Positions 1 through 7,825 of a DNA stretch of 64,000 bases are shown piece after piece. The notes beneath the pieces are model-generated. The model was given only the letters and a program-made list of their open reading frames with translations, searched no databases and had not been told where the DNA came from. This DNA is from an uncultured Vampirovibrio sp. (GTDB taxonomy: Bacteria; Cyanobacteriota; Vampirovibrionia; Gastranaerophilales; Gastranaerophilaceae), in contig CAJTPW010000001.1 of NCBI GenBank assembly GCA_910578465.1, positions 248,001 to 312,000 on the forward strand, in the 5' to 3' direction. The first letter of the stretch is position 1. Each line of letters opens with the position of its first letter. The translations under genes were made by a program, and so were the position numbers.

Positions 1-569
1 ACTGCGAGATGACATACGATGGGTACAAAGCTCCGTCGGTGTTTGAAGCAAACGACGCGAAAGATGTTGCAATTGAATTCTTTTCTCATTCAAAATCATA
101 CAACATGACAGGCTGGAGGGTTGGTTTTGTTGCGGGAAATAAAGACGCCATCAAGGCTTTGGGAACAATTAAGAATAATATCGATTCGGGTGTGTTTAAA
201 GCAATTCAAGATGCCGCAATTGAAGCATATAAAGCTCCGAAGTCTGAAATAGAACGGCTTAATGCTATGTATAAGGAAAGAAAAGAAATTATGGAAAAGG
301 GTTTAGCTGAATTGGGCTGGAATGTTAAGCCTTCAAAAGCAACCTTTTATCTCTGGCTTCCTTGTCCTGACGGTTTTACAAGTGAAGAATTTGCAACGGT
401 AATGCTTGAAAAGGCTGCCATAGTTGTTCCCCCGGGTAATGGTTACGGTAAATACGGCGAAGGATTTTTCAGAATTGCCCTGACAAAACCTGCGGATGTT
501 CTTCAAAAAGCGCTTTCAAGGATGAAAGAGGCAGGAATTTCTTACAATATGAAAAAAGAGAATATGTAA
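1..569 (+). CDS. dapL: LL-diaminopimelate aminotransferase, C-terminal part (5' end outside window)
   Basis: PLP-dependent transaminase that makes LL-diaminopimelate from tetrahydrodipicolinate and glutamate, a one-step route to lysine and peptidoglycan precursors. The frame is already open at base 3 (first residues CEMTYDGYKAPSVF), so the ATG at 9 is internal and about half of the roughly 410-residue enzyme is visible. Seen: SHSKSYNMTGWRVGF with the Schiff-base lysine, then FYLWLPCP, PPGNGYG and FFRIAL with the substrate-carboxylate arginine. DapL is typical of plants, cyanobacteria, chlamydiae and some anaerobes. The stop lies one base before tsaD, so the two are probably cotranscribed. Confidence 0.93.
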   Translation, partial: CEMTYDGYKAPSVFEANDAKDVAIEFFSHSKSYNMTGWRVGFVAGNKDAIKALGTIKNNIDSGVFKAIQDAAIEAYKAPKSEIERLNAMYKERKEIMEKGLAELGWNVKPSKATFYLWLPCPDGFTSEEFATVMLEKAAIVVPPGNGYGKYGEGFFRIALTKPADVLQKALSRMKEAGISYNMKKENM

Positions 570-570
570 A

Positions 571-1554
571 ATGCTAATTTTTGGAATAGAGACAAGCTGT
601 GATGAAACGGCATGTGCGATTGTAAAAGACGGCAGAGAGGTAATTTCAAACGTTGTTGCTTCTCAAATTAAGACACACCAAGCTTTTGGAGGCGTGGTGC
701 CCGAAGTGGCCGCAAGAGAACATCTTGACGCCATTAATGTGGTAATAGAAGAAACCTTTACTATGGCAGGGATTAAGCCTCAAGAGATTGACGCTTTTGC
801 GTCAACTGCAGGCCCCGGGCTTGTGGGATGTCTTCTTGTCGGCCTAAATGCAGCAAAAACGCTGTCGCTTGCATATGATAAGCCGTATATTCCTGTTAAT
901 CACCTAAATGCACACGTTTGTGCAAACTTTATTGACACAAATCTTGAGCCGCCTTTTACGTGTCTTCTTGTATCAGGCGGACATACACAGGTAATCAATG
1001 TTTCGAACTACGGTCAATGTGAAATTGCAGCGTCCACAATAGACGACGCCACAGGAGAAGTGTATGATAAGGTGGCAAGACTGCTTGGTTTACCTTACCC
1101 TGGCGGGATACAGCTTGATAAGCTGGCGCAAACAGGTAATAAAACCGCATTTAAGCTTCCTGACGCAAAAGTCGGGGAAGATGAGTTCAGTTTTTCAGGA
1201 TTGAAAACAGCGGTTTTAAGGCTTGTTCAGGGTTTTAAAGATGGGGAAATTCCTGTAGCGGATGTTTGTGCAAGCTTTCAGGAGAGAATTACAACAACGC
1301 TGATTGAAAAGACTGTAAAAATTGCAAAGAAAAACGGTTCAAAAACAATTGTTCTTGCAGGCGGAGTTGCCGCAAATTCAAGACTCAGGGAAAAACTATA
1401 CGAACTTGAAAAACCTGAAAATGGTGCATTTAGTGTGTTTGCGCCAAAGATGAAATATTGTACCGATAATGCCGCGATGGTAGCCTCAGCTGCATTTTTT
1501 AACCCGATGAAGGTTGAAAATCCGCTTGAACTGGAAGTTTTTTCAAGAGGATAA
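571..1554 (+). CDS. tsaD: tRNA N6-adenosine threonylcarbamoyltransferase TsaD
   Basis: Transfers the threonylcarbamoyl group from threonylcarbamoyl-AMP to A37 of ANN-decoding tRNAs, working with TsaB, TsaE and TsaC, none of which is in the window. The 327 residues match the usual length. Seen: N-terminal GIETSCDETACAIV of the ASKHA fold, metal ligands H111 and H115 in NHLNAH, LLVSGGHTQ, the GGVAANSRLR loop and a C-terminal CTDNAAM with the third metal-binding residue. The ATG follows the dapL stop by one base, and the end of dapL (GAAAAAAGAGAA) supplies a purine-rich ribosome site. Confidence 0.97.
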   Translation: MLIFGIETSCDETACAIVKDGREVISNVVASQIKTHQAFGGVVPEVAAREHLDAINVVIEETFTMAGIKPQEIDAFASTAGPGLVGCLLVGLNAAKTLSLAYDKPYIPVNHLNAHVCANFIDTNLEPPFTCLLVSGGHTQVINVSNYGQCEIAASTIDDATGEVYDKVARLLGLPYPGGIQLDKLAQTGNKTAFKLPDAKVGEDEFSFSGLKTAVLRLVQGFKDGEIPVADVCASFQERITTTLIEKTVKIAKKNGSKTIVLAGGVAANSRLREKLYELEKPENGAFSVFAPKMKYCTDNAAMVASAAFFNPMKVENPLELEVFSRG

Positions 1555-1572
1555 ATATAAATGCTTGCAGCA

Positions 1573-1600
1573 GCCCTATTTTAACGGTCTAAAGCAGGGC
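1573..1600. terminator. weak hairpin between convergent tsaD and GDYXXLXY gene
   Basis: GCCCT (1573-1577) can pair with AGGGC (1596-1600), with an inner TTTA/TAAA helix. No clear U-run follows on either strand, so it is a poor terminator and may only be a weak transcription barrier between the two convergent genes. Confidence 0.25.
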
Positions 1601-1609
1601 GGGTTAATA

Positions 1610-2119
1610 TTATTCAACCTTTAAAACTTTGGCGCTGCCTGATTTATCAAGTTTAATTACGGCTATTCCGCCTTTTTGTAAGCGTTTTTCAATATCTTTT
1701 GCCTCTTGTTCTTTTGTAAAGAGGTTTTCTATGCCGTATTTAATAATAAGGGTGTCAAGACTTTTGTTATTCCCGTAAGTTCGCCTTATAAAATCAACTT
1801 TTCCTTTTATATAAGGGTTTTTAGAGGGTTTAAATTTGTAAACGCTTTGTGCCGCATAGATTTCACCCTCTTTTATTAATGTGACATAAACCGTTTCATC
1901 CCTTTTGAAATCTGCATTTTCCTCCACCTGAATTTCCGAGATGTCATAATTTAGTGCTACATATTGCCCCCTTAAAAGATCTCTCGGGTCTACAGGTTTT
2001 ACATTCAGGCGGATTTCATCCCCCGTTAAAAATACTTTTTCGTTTATTCCGACAAAAAACAAGGCTAAAATAAGCCAAAAACCAAGTATAATGAGAGTTT
2101 TGGTTTTATTGCCCATCAT
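1610..2119 (-). CDS. GDYXXLXY-family membrane-anchored protein
   Basis: A 169-residue protein with one N-terminal membrane segment (about residues 8-26, LIILGFWLILALFFVGI) followed by an extracytoplasmic domain. It carries DPRDLLRGQYVALNYDIS, a version of the GDYXXLXY signature (here GQYVALNY). Proteins of this family are usually encoded next to DUF2157 membrane proteins, and that is the case here: this gene overlaps the end of the DUF2157 gene by 14 bases. The biochemical role of the pair is not known to me; an envelope function is inferred from topology. Confidence 0.85.
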   Translation of the reverse strand: MMGNKTKTLIILGFWLILALFFVGINEKVFLTGDEIRLNVKPVDPRDLLRGQYVALNYDISEIQVEENADFKRDETVYVTLIKEGEIYAAQSVYKFKPSKNPYIKGKVDFIRRTYGNNKSLDTLIIKYGIENLFTKEQEAKDIEKRLQKGGIAVIKLDKSGSAKVLKVE

Positions 2120-3278
2120 TTTTACCTTCCTTATTGTTGCTTAAGGTTGTATCTTCTTGTTTTGTAAGCGTCTTTTTCTGCTTTTCAAGGTAAATTCCAA
2201 GGGAGACAAGAATAATGCCGCCAAGGAAGAAGAAAAGTGCCTTATCAAGAAGATGATAGCTTATTTTGAAGTACAAAACACTGATATAGATTAATGTAAA
2301 GTAGTTTGCACGGGTAACAAGCCTTGTATCCCGCGCTTTATAGCCAAAGTGGTATAAGGTAAAAATCATTGAGGCAAGGGTAATATTTGAACCCAAAATA
2401 TTTATTACAGCAAAAATTCCGCTGCTTAAATTCGGGATATTTAAAAGCAGACAAAAAGCTGAAATTGAGGCAAGAATTATGCTTTCCGTTTTTATAATGC
2501 TGTCTTTCTTTTTGTTTAAAACAAAGTTTAACAGGGTAAAAATCAGGAATATTGCAGGAAGTATGGGCCCTAAAACCTTTGGCATGTCTGTATCTTCTGT
2601 GACCCAAAACATTGAAATTAATGTGAAATACAGTACCACGGTGGATACAGCTTTATAGGCAGGTGTAAATTCGCTGAAATTTTTTTTGACAATCGGAATA
2701 TTTGCAAAATTATACAGAATAAGCCCAAATACAATCGGGGTTAAATAAGCGAGCTTATATATGTTTGGAATGCTAAAATAGGCAGCAATAAAAAGCACAA
2801 TTGAAAGGTTATTTATGCTCTTTTTCTTAAATAAAAATGCGACAGGGAGAACGCTTACAAGCCAAAGGAAGAAAATTCCGAAGTTGCTGTCTGTCGGAAG
2901 GTTGTAAATTTGTCCGATAAGAGCCCAAACTCCTCCTATAAGAAGGGTTGAAAGGAATATTAAAACGCTTCCGAGTCTTTTAAAGCCTGTTTTAACATAA
3001 GAAAACCAATACCCAAGGCCAAAACAAGCGAAAGTTACAATCAGGGCAGCTGAAATTTTTGCAAACCTTGAATAAAAAAGTCTTAAAATCCAATCATTTG
3101 CCGCAATAAAACTTATGGCGCCAATTCCTATTAAAATTGCCCCGATGGTATAAAGGGTGATATTCATTTTTAAACGGGCGGATTTTTCTTTTTCCTGCTT
3201 AATATCGGAAAGGATGATATCTGCCTGTTTTTCATCTATATAGCCTTTTTTAAGCCACTTTTTAACTTGATTTTCCAA
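2106..3278 (-). CDS. DUF2157 multi-pass membrane protein
   Basis: A 390-residue integral membrane protein. A soluble N-terminal stretch (about 1-36: VKKWLKKGYIDEKQADIIL, the DUF2157 start) precedes roughly ten hydrophobic segments that fill the rest, and a charged tail closes the protein (about 365-390). It is upstream of and translationally overlaps the GDYXXLXY gene, the standard pairing of these two families. Function unknown. The rc of 3279-3290 gives GGAGTTTCC before the ATG, a weak but well-placed ribosome site (GGAGT). Confidence 0.88.
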   Translation of the reverse strand: MENQVKKWLKKGYIDEKQADIILSDIKQEKEKSARLKMNITLYTIGAILIGIGAISFIAANDWILRLFYSRFAKISAALIVTFACFGLGYWFSYVKTGFKRLGSVLIFLSTLLIGGVWALIGQIYNLPTDSNFGIFFLWLVSVLPVAFLFKKKSINNLSIVLFIAAYFSIPNIYKLAYLTPIVFGLILYNFANIPIVKKNFSEFTPAYKAVSTVVLYFTLISMFWVTEDTDMPKVLGPILPAIFLIFTLLNFVLNKKKDSIIKTESIILASISAFCLLLNIPNLSSGIFAVINILGSNITLASMIFTLYHFGYKARDTRLVTRANYFTLIYISVLYFKISYHLLDKALFFFLGGIILVSLGIYLEKQKKTLTKQEDTTLSNNKEGKNDGQ

Positions 3279-3320
3279 AAGGAAACTCCGTATCTTATTG
3301 ATAAAAGCTGTGTATAAAGA

Positions 3321-5114
3321 CTATTCAGCTTTTTCTATTATGTTTTTACCTTTAGAATTAATTTCGTTTTCAAGTTTTTCTATGAAATCATCCGCATTAA
3401 ATGTGCCAAACGGCCCCCTGCCTCTTGCACGCACGGCAACCGTGCCGTCTGCAATTTCTTTGTCCCCCAAAACAAGCACGTACGGGATTTTTTTATTTTG
3501 CAGATTGTCTCTAATTTTATAATTCATAGATTCGGAACGATCATCAAGTGTCACGCGGATACCTTTGTCTTTAAGCTTTTTAAATACGGTATCGCATGCT
3601 TCAATGTGCCTGTCTGCAATGGGTACGACCGCAGCCTGAATTGGTGCAAGCCAGGCAGGGAAAGCGCCTGCAAAGTGTTCAATTAATATTCCGTGAAATC
3701 TTTCCATAGATCCGAAAACTACCCTGTGAAGCATTATAGGTGTTTTTAATTCGCCGTCCTTGTCCTGATATTTAAGGTCAAATCTTATAGGCAGGTTAAA
3801 ATCCAATTGAATTGTGGCACATTGCCAAGTTCTTCCGATTGCATCTTTAAATTTAAAGTCGATTTTTGGCCCGTAAAACGCGCCGTCACCTTCGTTGATG
3901 TCATATTTCATTCCGCGTTTATCAAGAGCTTCTTTAAGCCCGGCTTCTGCCATATTCCAGTGTTCAAGGTCACCTACATAGCTTTCGGGGCGGGTTGAAA
4001 GTTCTACTTCAAATGTCATATTAAAGATACTCATTGCATCTTGAACAAAATCAATAATTTCATTAATTTCATTTACAATCTGTTCGGGTGTGCAGAAAAT
4101 ATGAGCATCATCCTGTGTAAAGCCCTGAACACGGGTAAGCCCTCCAAGAGCGCCTGATTTTTCTTTGCGATAAACCGTTCCAAGCTCCGCCATTCTTATG
4201 GGCAAATCACGATATGAGCGCCTTTGGGCAGCATAAATTAAAATATGAAAAGGACAGTTCATTGGTTTTATAATAAACTGGTCATCTTCTTCATTTTCTT
4301 TTTGAACAAAGAACATATTTTCGCGGTAATGGTCAATATGCCCTGAAACTTCCCAGAGCTTGCTTTTTGCAATTTGCGGAGTGTTTACGATTACATACCC
4401 TCTTTTTCTGTGTTCTTCTCTCCAGTAATTTTCAATGTTTTCGCGTACCACGGCTAAATTCGGGTGCCATAAAACAAGTCCTGCACCGATTTCATCGTGC
4501 ACGGAGAATAAATCCAATTCTTTGCCGAGTTTTCTATGGTCTCTTTTTTTAGCTTCTTCAAGCATTGTTAAATATTCTTTTAATTCATCCTTAGAAGCAA
4601 AAGCTGTCGCATAAATTCTTTGAAGCATTTTGTTCTTCTCGGAACCTCTCCAATAGGCACCTGCAACGGATAGAAGTTTAAAAGCCTTTATTTTTCTTGT
4701 GTTTTCAAGGTGCGGGCCAGAGCAAAGGTCGTTAAATAAAACGTTTCCATCCTTATCTTTTGTTAAATAAAGAGTCGGATTGTCATTTCTGTGCTCTTCC
4801 AAAAGCTCTGCCTTGTAAATTTCACCCTGGGCTTTAAATTCGTCAATTTGAGCCTGCACATCAGGGATAACATATTTTTCAAACCTTAAATCCTTATCAA
4901 CGAGTTTTTTCATCTCTTTTTCGATATTTTCAAGGCTTTCTTCATTCAGGGTGACACCTTCAATATCGAAGTCATAATAAAAACCGTTATCAATTGCAGG
5001 ACCTATTGCAAGCTTTGCATTCGGGTACAGGTTTTGCACTGCCTGCGCCATAATATGAGAGCAAGAGTGTCTTAAGGTATGCAGTTCCTGTGCTTTTATA
5101 TCTTTTTCATCCAT
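3321..5114 (-). CDS. thrS: Threonyl-tRNA synthetase lacking the TGS domain
   Basis: Charges tRNA-Thr and hydrolyses mischarged Ser-tRNA-Thr. The 597-residue protein starts about 13 residues before the editing-domain motif HSCSHIMAQAV (H17, H21); the partner DLCSGPH gives the other editing-site Cys and His. The class II catalytic core follows with KPMNCPFH (zinc Cys; Phe where E. coli has Gly), RVQGFTQDDAHIF and GSMERFHGILIEH, then the anticodon-binding domain (ALVLGDKE-like LVLGDKEI). The N-terminal TGS domain of about 60 residues found in E. coli ThrRS is absent and no upstream in-frame start would add it. From memory, cyanobacterial ThrRS share both traits. ATG at 5114 has AGAGGA eight bases upstream. 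Confidence 0.97.
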   Translation of the reverse strand: MDEKDIKAQELHTLRHSCSHIMAQAVQNLYPNAKLAIGPAIDNGFYYDFDIEGVTLNEESLENIEKEMKKLVDKDLRFEKYVIPDVQAQIDEFKAQGEIYKAELLEEHRNDNPTLYLTKDKDGNVLFNDLCSGPHLENTRKIKAFKLLSVAGAYWRGSEKNKMLQRIYATAFASKDELKEYLTMLEEAKKRDHRKLGKELDLFSVHDEIGAGLVLWHPNLAVVRENIENYWREEHRKRGYVIVNTPQIAKSKLWEVSGHIDHYRENMFFVQKENEEDDQFIIKPMNCPFHILIYAAQRRSYRDLPIRMAELGTVYRKEKSGALGGLTRVQGFTQDDAHIFCTPEQIVNEINEIIDFVQDAMSIFNMTFEVELSTRPESYVGDLEHWNMAEAGLKEALDKRGMKYDINEGDGAFYGPKIDFKFKDAIGRTWQCATIQLDFNLPIRFDLKYQDKDGELKTPIMLHRVVFGSMERFHGILIEHFAGAFPAWLAPIQAAVVPIADRHIEACDTVFKKLKDKGIRVTLDDRSESMNYKIRDNLQNKKIPYVLVLGDKEIADGTVAVRARGRGPFGTFNADDFIEKLENEINSKGKNIIEKAE

Positions 5115-5194
5115 AATGTTATCCTCTTTTAAACGTTTTTATGTATACAAAATTTTACCACAAAAAAAGAGGGTCAAAGCAAATAGTCAGCTTC

Positions 5195-5294
5195 AAATAT
5201 TTGCAACGAAGACAGGGCGGTCTGTTGCACATCAACATAAAACCTGAGAGATTAATGCATCATGCTTCGCAACAGTCTTCTTTTGCAAATATTT
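5195..5294 (+). repeat. dispersed long-hairpin element, copy A
   Basis: Perfect 12-bp arms AAATATTTGCAA (5195-5206) and TTGCAAATATTT (5283-5294) enclose a second helix GAAGAC/GTCTTC (5208-5213 with 5275-5280), a nine-base one-sided bulge AGGGCGGTC (5214-5222) and a third helix TGTTGC/GCAACA (5223-5228 with 5269-5274) around a 40-base loop. The core is repeated in inverted orientation at 41720-41829 with different outer arms. It sits about 80 bases upstream of thrS on the thrS leader side. Nature unknown: structured RNA or a small mobile hairpin element. Confidence 0.7.
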
Positions 5295-5327
5295 TTCGCC
5301 CATAATAATAAAATAATCATAAAAAAA

Positions 5328-5365
5328 TCCGCCTTTCTTTTAAAAGAAACTGGCGGAAATTTTTT
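5328..5365 (-). terminator. intrinsic terminator of the 56-residue ORF (bidirectional)
   Basis: TCCGCC (5328-5333) pairs with GGCGGA (5352-5357) and the inside continues as TTTCTTTT/AAAAGAAA. T-runs follow on both strands (AATTTTTTT on plus, ATTTTTTT on minus). On the minus strand it lies 45 bases beyond the stop of the small gene at 5402-5572, so it most likely ends that transcript and insulates thrS. Confidence 0.75.
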
Positions 5366-5401
5366 TCTACTCCATAATCCATCAATTTAATGATTACATC
5401 T

Positions 5402-5572
5402 TTATTTTCGTCTGAAATTCATAACGGCCTTGTTATTCAGAGCGATTAATTCCATTGAACTCCAGAAATCATTCGGAGACAATGTTGACTTGGCGTCAAG
5501 ATTTACCGTTACCTTTGTGGCATACATCTGAGCCAATTTTTTATCTATGCTGTCTGTTGGTGTAACTGCCAT
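5402..5572 (-). CDS. 56-residue protein of unknown function
   Basis: An unrecognised small gene. ATG at 5570-5572, TAA at 5402-5404; product MAVTPTDSIDKKLAQMYATK... ending MNFRRK. It looks real: normal amino acid composition, isolated between thrS and a glucokinase, its own terminator 45 bases downstream, and an AT-rich promoter-like palindrome (5601-5621) about 30 bases upstream. No signal peptide or membrane segment. The ribosome site is weak (AAGCAAGATAAA before ATG). I infer a short soluble, possibly highly expressed or regulatory protein, without further evidence. Confidence 0.6.
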   Translation of the reverse strand: MAVTPTDSIDKKLAQMYATKVTVNLDAKSTLSPNDFWSSMELIALNNKAVMNFRRK

Positions 5573-5600
5573 TTTATCTTGCTTTCGATTAACTTCGTCT

Positions 5601-5621
5601 TACATATATATAAAGTATATA
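5601..5621 (-). promoter_or_regulatory. AT palindromic motif shared with 18695-18713
   Basis: On the minus strand this reads TATATACTTTA followed by TATATATGTA. The same motif, two bases shorter, is found at 18695-18713 upstream of the candidate small RNA. The core TATATA-CTT-TATATA is a dyad. Here it is 29 bases before the start codon of the 56-residue gene, so promoter or operator is the natural reading. Confidence 0.4.
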
Positions 5622-5712
5622 TGAAGTATCTAATTTCGCTAAAGCGTTCTTTTGTTACATAAGTTTACAAAAACTTAAACATTTTAATTATTGGCGTGAA
5701 ACACAGGGTTTA

Positions 5713-5721
5713 TGGTATAAT
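5713..5721 (+). promoter_or_regulatory. extended -10 promoter of the ROK kinase gene
   Basis: TGGTATAAT (TG at 5713-5714, TATAAT at 5716-5721) is a consensus extended -10. A weak -35, TTGGCG, lies at 5691-5696 with 19 bases between. Predicted start near 5728, leaving a leader of about 30 bases that contains the GGGGAG ribosome site. Confidence 0.65.
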
Positions 5722-5759
5722 TTTTTCACAAATAATTATATGAGTTGGGGAGAAAAAAT

Positions 5760-6710
5760 ATGAAAAAATACAGAATAGGCGTGGATATTGGCGGTACAAA
5801 CATTAAGATTGCACTTGTTGATTTGGACGGTAAAATTGTTTATTCAAACACAACGCCTACCCGTGCAGACCTTGGCTATGAGCATACTCTTGGAAATATT
5901 AAGCTTGCAATTTCGGATTTAATGAAAGAAACAAACGAAACAAAAGATACAATTGAGGCTATAGGCTTTGGTTTTCCGGGGCAAATTGATTATCAGGCAG
6001 GAGTTGTAAGATTATTGCCGAATATGCCGGGCTGGGTTGATATTCCTGTTGCGGAAATTATGCAAAAAGAGTTTGGAATACCGACACGCCTTGATAATGA
6101 CGTTCGTGTTGCAACACTGGGTGAGTTAAAATATGGCGCAGGAAAAGGCTGTACAAACCTTGTTTGTATAACAGTCGGAACAGGTATCGGTTCAGGGCTT
6201 GTTATAAACGGAAAACTTGCACGCGGGGCAAAAAATGCGGCAGGCGAAATCGGTCACATCAAGCTTTCAATGCATGACGGCCCCCTTTGCGGCTGCGGAG
6301 ATTTCGGGTGTTTTGAAGCTTATGCTTCAGGCCCTGCAATAGTTCAGATGGCAAAAGAATATATTATGGGCGGAAAATCATCCAAATTTAAAGAGCTTGC
6401 AACGGAAGAATTGAGCCCGTATATCGTGGCACAGGCTGCTTTGCAGGGAGATGTGGTTGCAAAACAGATTTATAGAAAAATCGGCGAAATCATAGGCCTC
6501 GGGCTCACATCCGTGATTAATCTTTTAAACCCCGAAAAGGTAATCATCGGGGGCGGCGTTGCGGATGCAGGTGATATTTTGCTTGATCCCATCAGAGAAG
6601 TGGTTGCAAAAAGAGCTATGCCGATACAGGCGGCTGCCGTTAAAATTGTTCCTGCAGAGCTTGGAAATACGGCGGGCGTAATTGGTGCAAGTCTTTTAAT
6701 TGAAAGCTAG
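5760..6710 (+). CDS. glk: ROK-family glucokinase
   Basis: Phosphorylates glucose with ATP at the entry of glycolysis. The 316-residue protein has the phosphate-binding motif DIGGTN (9-14), catalytic GEIGHIKL with the ROK histidine, and the zinc cluster CGCGDFGCFE (C177, C179, C184) that defines the ROK family, followed by VIIGGGVADAG. I chose the ATG at 5760, which has GGGGAG eight bases upstream, over an in-frame TTG at 5745. An extended -10 promoter lies directly upstream. Other ROK sugars (mannose, N-acetylglucosamine, allose) cannot be excluded, but a stand-alone kinase with this motif set is most often glucokinase. Confidence 0.88.
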   Translation: MKKYRIGVDIGGTNIKIALVDLDGKIVYSNTTPTRADLGYEHTLGNIKLAISDLMKETNETKDTIEAIGFGFPGQIDYQAGVVRLLPNMPGWVDIPVAEIMQKEFGIPTRLDNDVRVATLGELKYGAGKGCTNLVCITVGTGIGSGLVINGKLARGAKNAAGEIGHIKLSMHDGPLCGCGDFGCFEAYASGPAIVQMAKEYIMGGKSSKFKELATEELSPYIVAQAALQGDVVAKQIYRKIGEIIGLGLTSVINLLNPEKVIIGGGVADAGDILLDPIREVVAKRAMPIQAAAVKIVPAELGNTAGVIGASLLIES

Positions 6711-6775
6711 AACCCAAAAAAAAAGGGGGAGCGGCATAAATGCTGCAAATAAAATAAAGAAAATGAGGACAAGGC

Positions 6776-7825
6776 GTGCCTGTATATTTGTTTTGGGGCG
6801 ATGAAGATTTCACGCTTGAAAATGAGATAAGAAGCATAAAAGATGAAGTTTTGGGCGGCGGAAATTCGACTGATATCGAAATTTCGCCCCTAAATTACAG
6901 GTGCCTTGATAATCCTGATTTTAAGGCTTTAATCGACGCTCTTCGGGCACAGCCTATGATGTTTGGAGATATTGTATACAAAATAAGGGCTGATAAATAT
7001 TTCTTAGAGACAACAAAAAAAGTAAAACTCGATGATAAACAGACGGATGAAGTCATAAAAGCACTTGACTTAGTATCGGAGCGGGTGCATATCGTTTTAA
7101 CCTGTCCCATTGAAAAAGGAGACAGAAAAAAACCCGATTCAAGGAAGAAGCTTTATAAAGCCGTGCAAAAAGTCGGCAGTATAAAAGAATTTACAGCATT
7201 TAAAGCCTATGAAGAGTATAAGATTCTTCCCGTTTTAAAAACGATGGTGCAAAAAGCAGGGCTAAAGGCTGATAATTCGGTTTTAACATTGATTATAAGA
7301 GAAATTGGCCCCTCCTTAAGGGATTTAAACACGGCTCTTGAAAAGATAAAACTTATAATCCACCCTGAAAAAATCATAACGGAAAATGCCGTAAAAGAAG
7401 CAGGCGGCGAAGGCAGAAACGTATTTTTAATAAATGATTTGATATTGGACGGTAAATATACGGAAGCTGTTTTTGAAATTTCAAAAATGCTCGATAAGTC
7501 GCATTATTTAGAGATTTTAGCCTTTTTGCAGAGTTCTTTTTCAAAGCTTTTGATGACAAAGGTTTATTCAAATTCCATGTCAAGCTTTGATATAGCAAGG
7601 AAAACAGGGCAAAATGAGTATGCAGTAAAAAAGAGTCTGGAAAAGCTTGGCAAAATTTCTCTAAATGAGCTCATAAGAATAAAACAAGGGTTGACGGAGG
7701 CTGAATATAAAATTAAAAACGGTGCTGCAGAGCCTTTGCTTGCTTTTGAATGTGCGCTTTTGGATAAAAGCTTTGGCAAAACCTTGTCGGACAGCACTTT
7801 GGATGAAACAGGAGGTGCCCTGTGA
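6776..7825 (+). CDS. holA: DNA polymerase III subunit delta
   Basis: Clamp-loader delta subunit, which opens the beta sliding clamp. The 349 residues fit HolA: N-terminal PVYLFWGDEDFTLENEI, a domain I region ending near 140 (IKEFTAFKAYE), domain II with NVFLINDLILDGKYTEA and the C-terminal collar domain. It begins with GTG, supported by GAGGA six bases upstream. First gene of the overlapping set holA-holB-DUF3326-prepilin; the next start overlaps its stop (GTGA). Sequence is divergent, so the call rests on the N-terminal and NDLI-region motifs and on having holB next to it. Confidence 0.85.
   Translation: MPVYLFWGDEDFTLENEIRSIKDEVLGGGNSTDIEISPLNYRCLDNPDFKALIDALRAQPMMFGDIVYKIRADKYFLETTKKVKLDDKQTDEVIKALDLVSERVHIVLTCPIEKGDRKKPDSRKKLYKAVQKVGSIKEFTAFKAYEEYKILPVLKTMVQKAGLKADNSVLTLIIREIGPSLRDLNTALEKIKLIIHPEKIITENAVKEAGGEGRNVFLINDLILDGKYTEAVFEISKMLDKSHYLEILAFLQSSFSKLLMTKVYSNSMSSFDIARKTGQNEYAVKKSLEKLGKISLNELIRIKQGLTEAEYKIKNGAAEPLLAFECALLDKSFGKTLSDSTLDETGGAL

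Noticed and set aside
5115..5294. T-box riboswitch for thrS
   Set aside because: The leader has a long hairpin but no T-box consensus (GGTGG-type antiterminator) and no terminator directly before thrS.
5745..5759. TTG start five codons upstream of the glucokinase ATG
   Set aside because: It lies within the GGGGAG ribosome site that serves the ATG at 5760.
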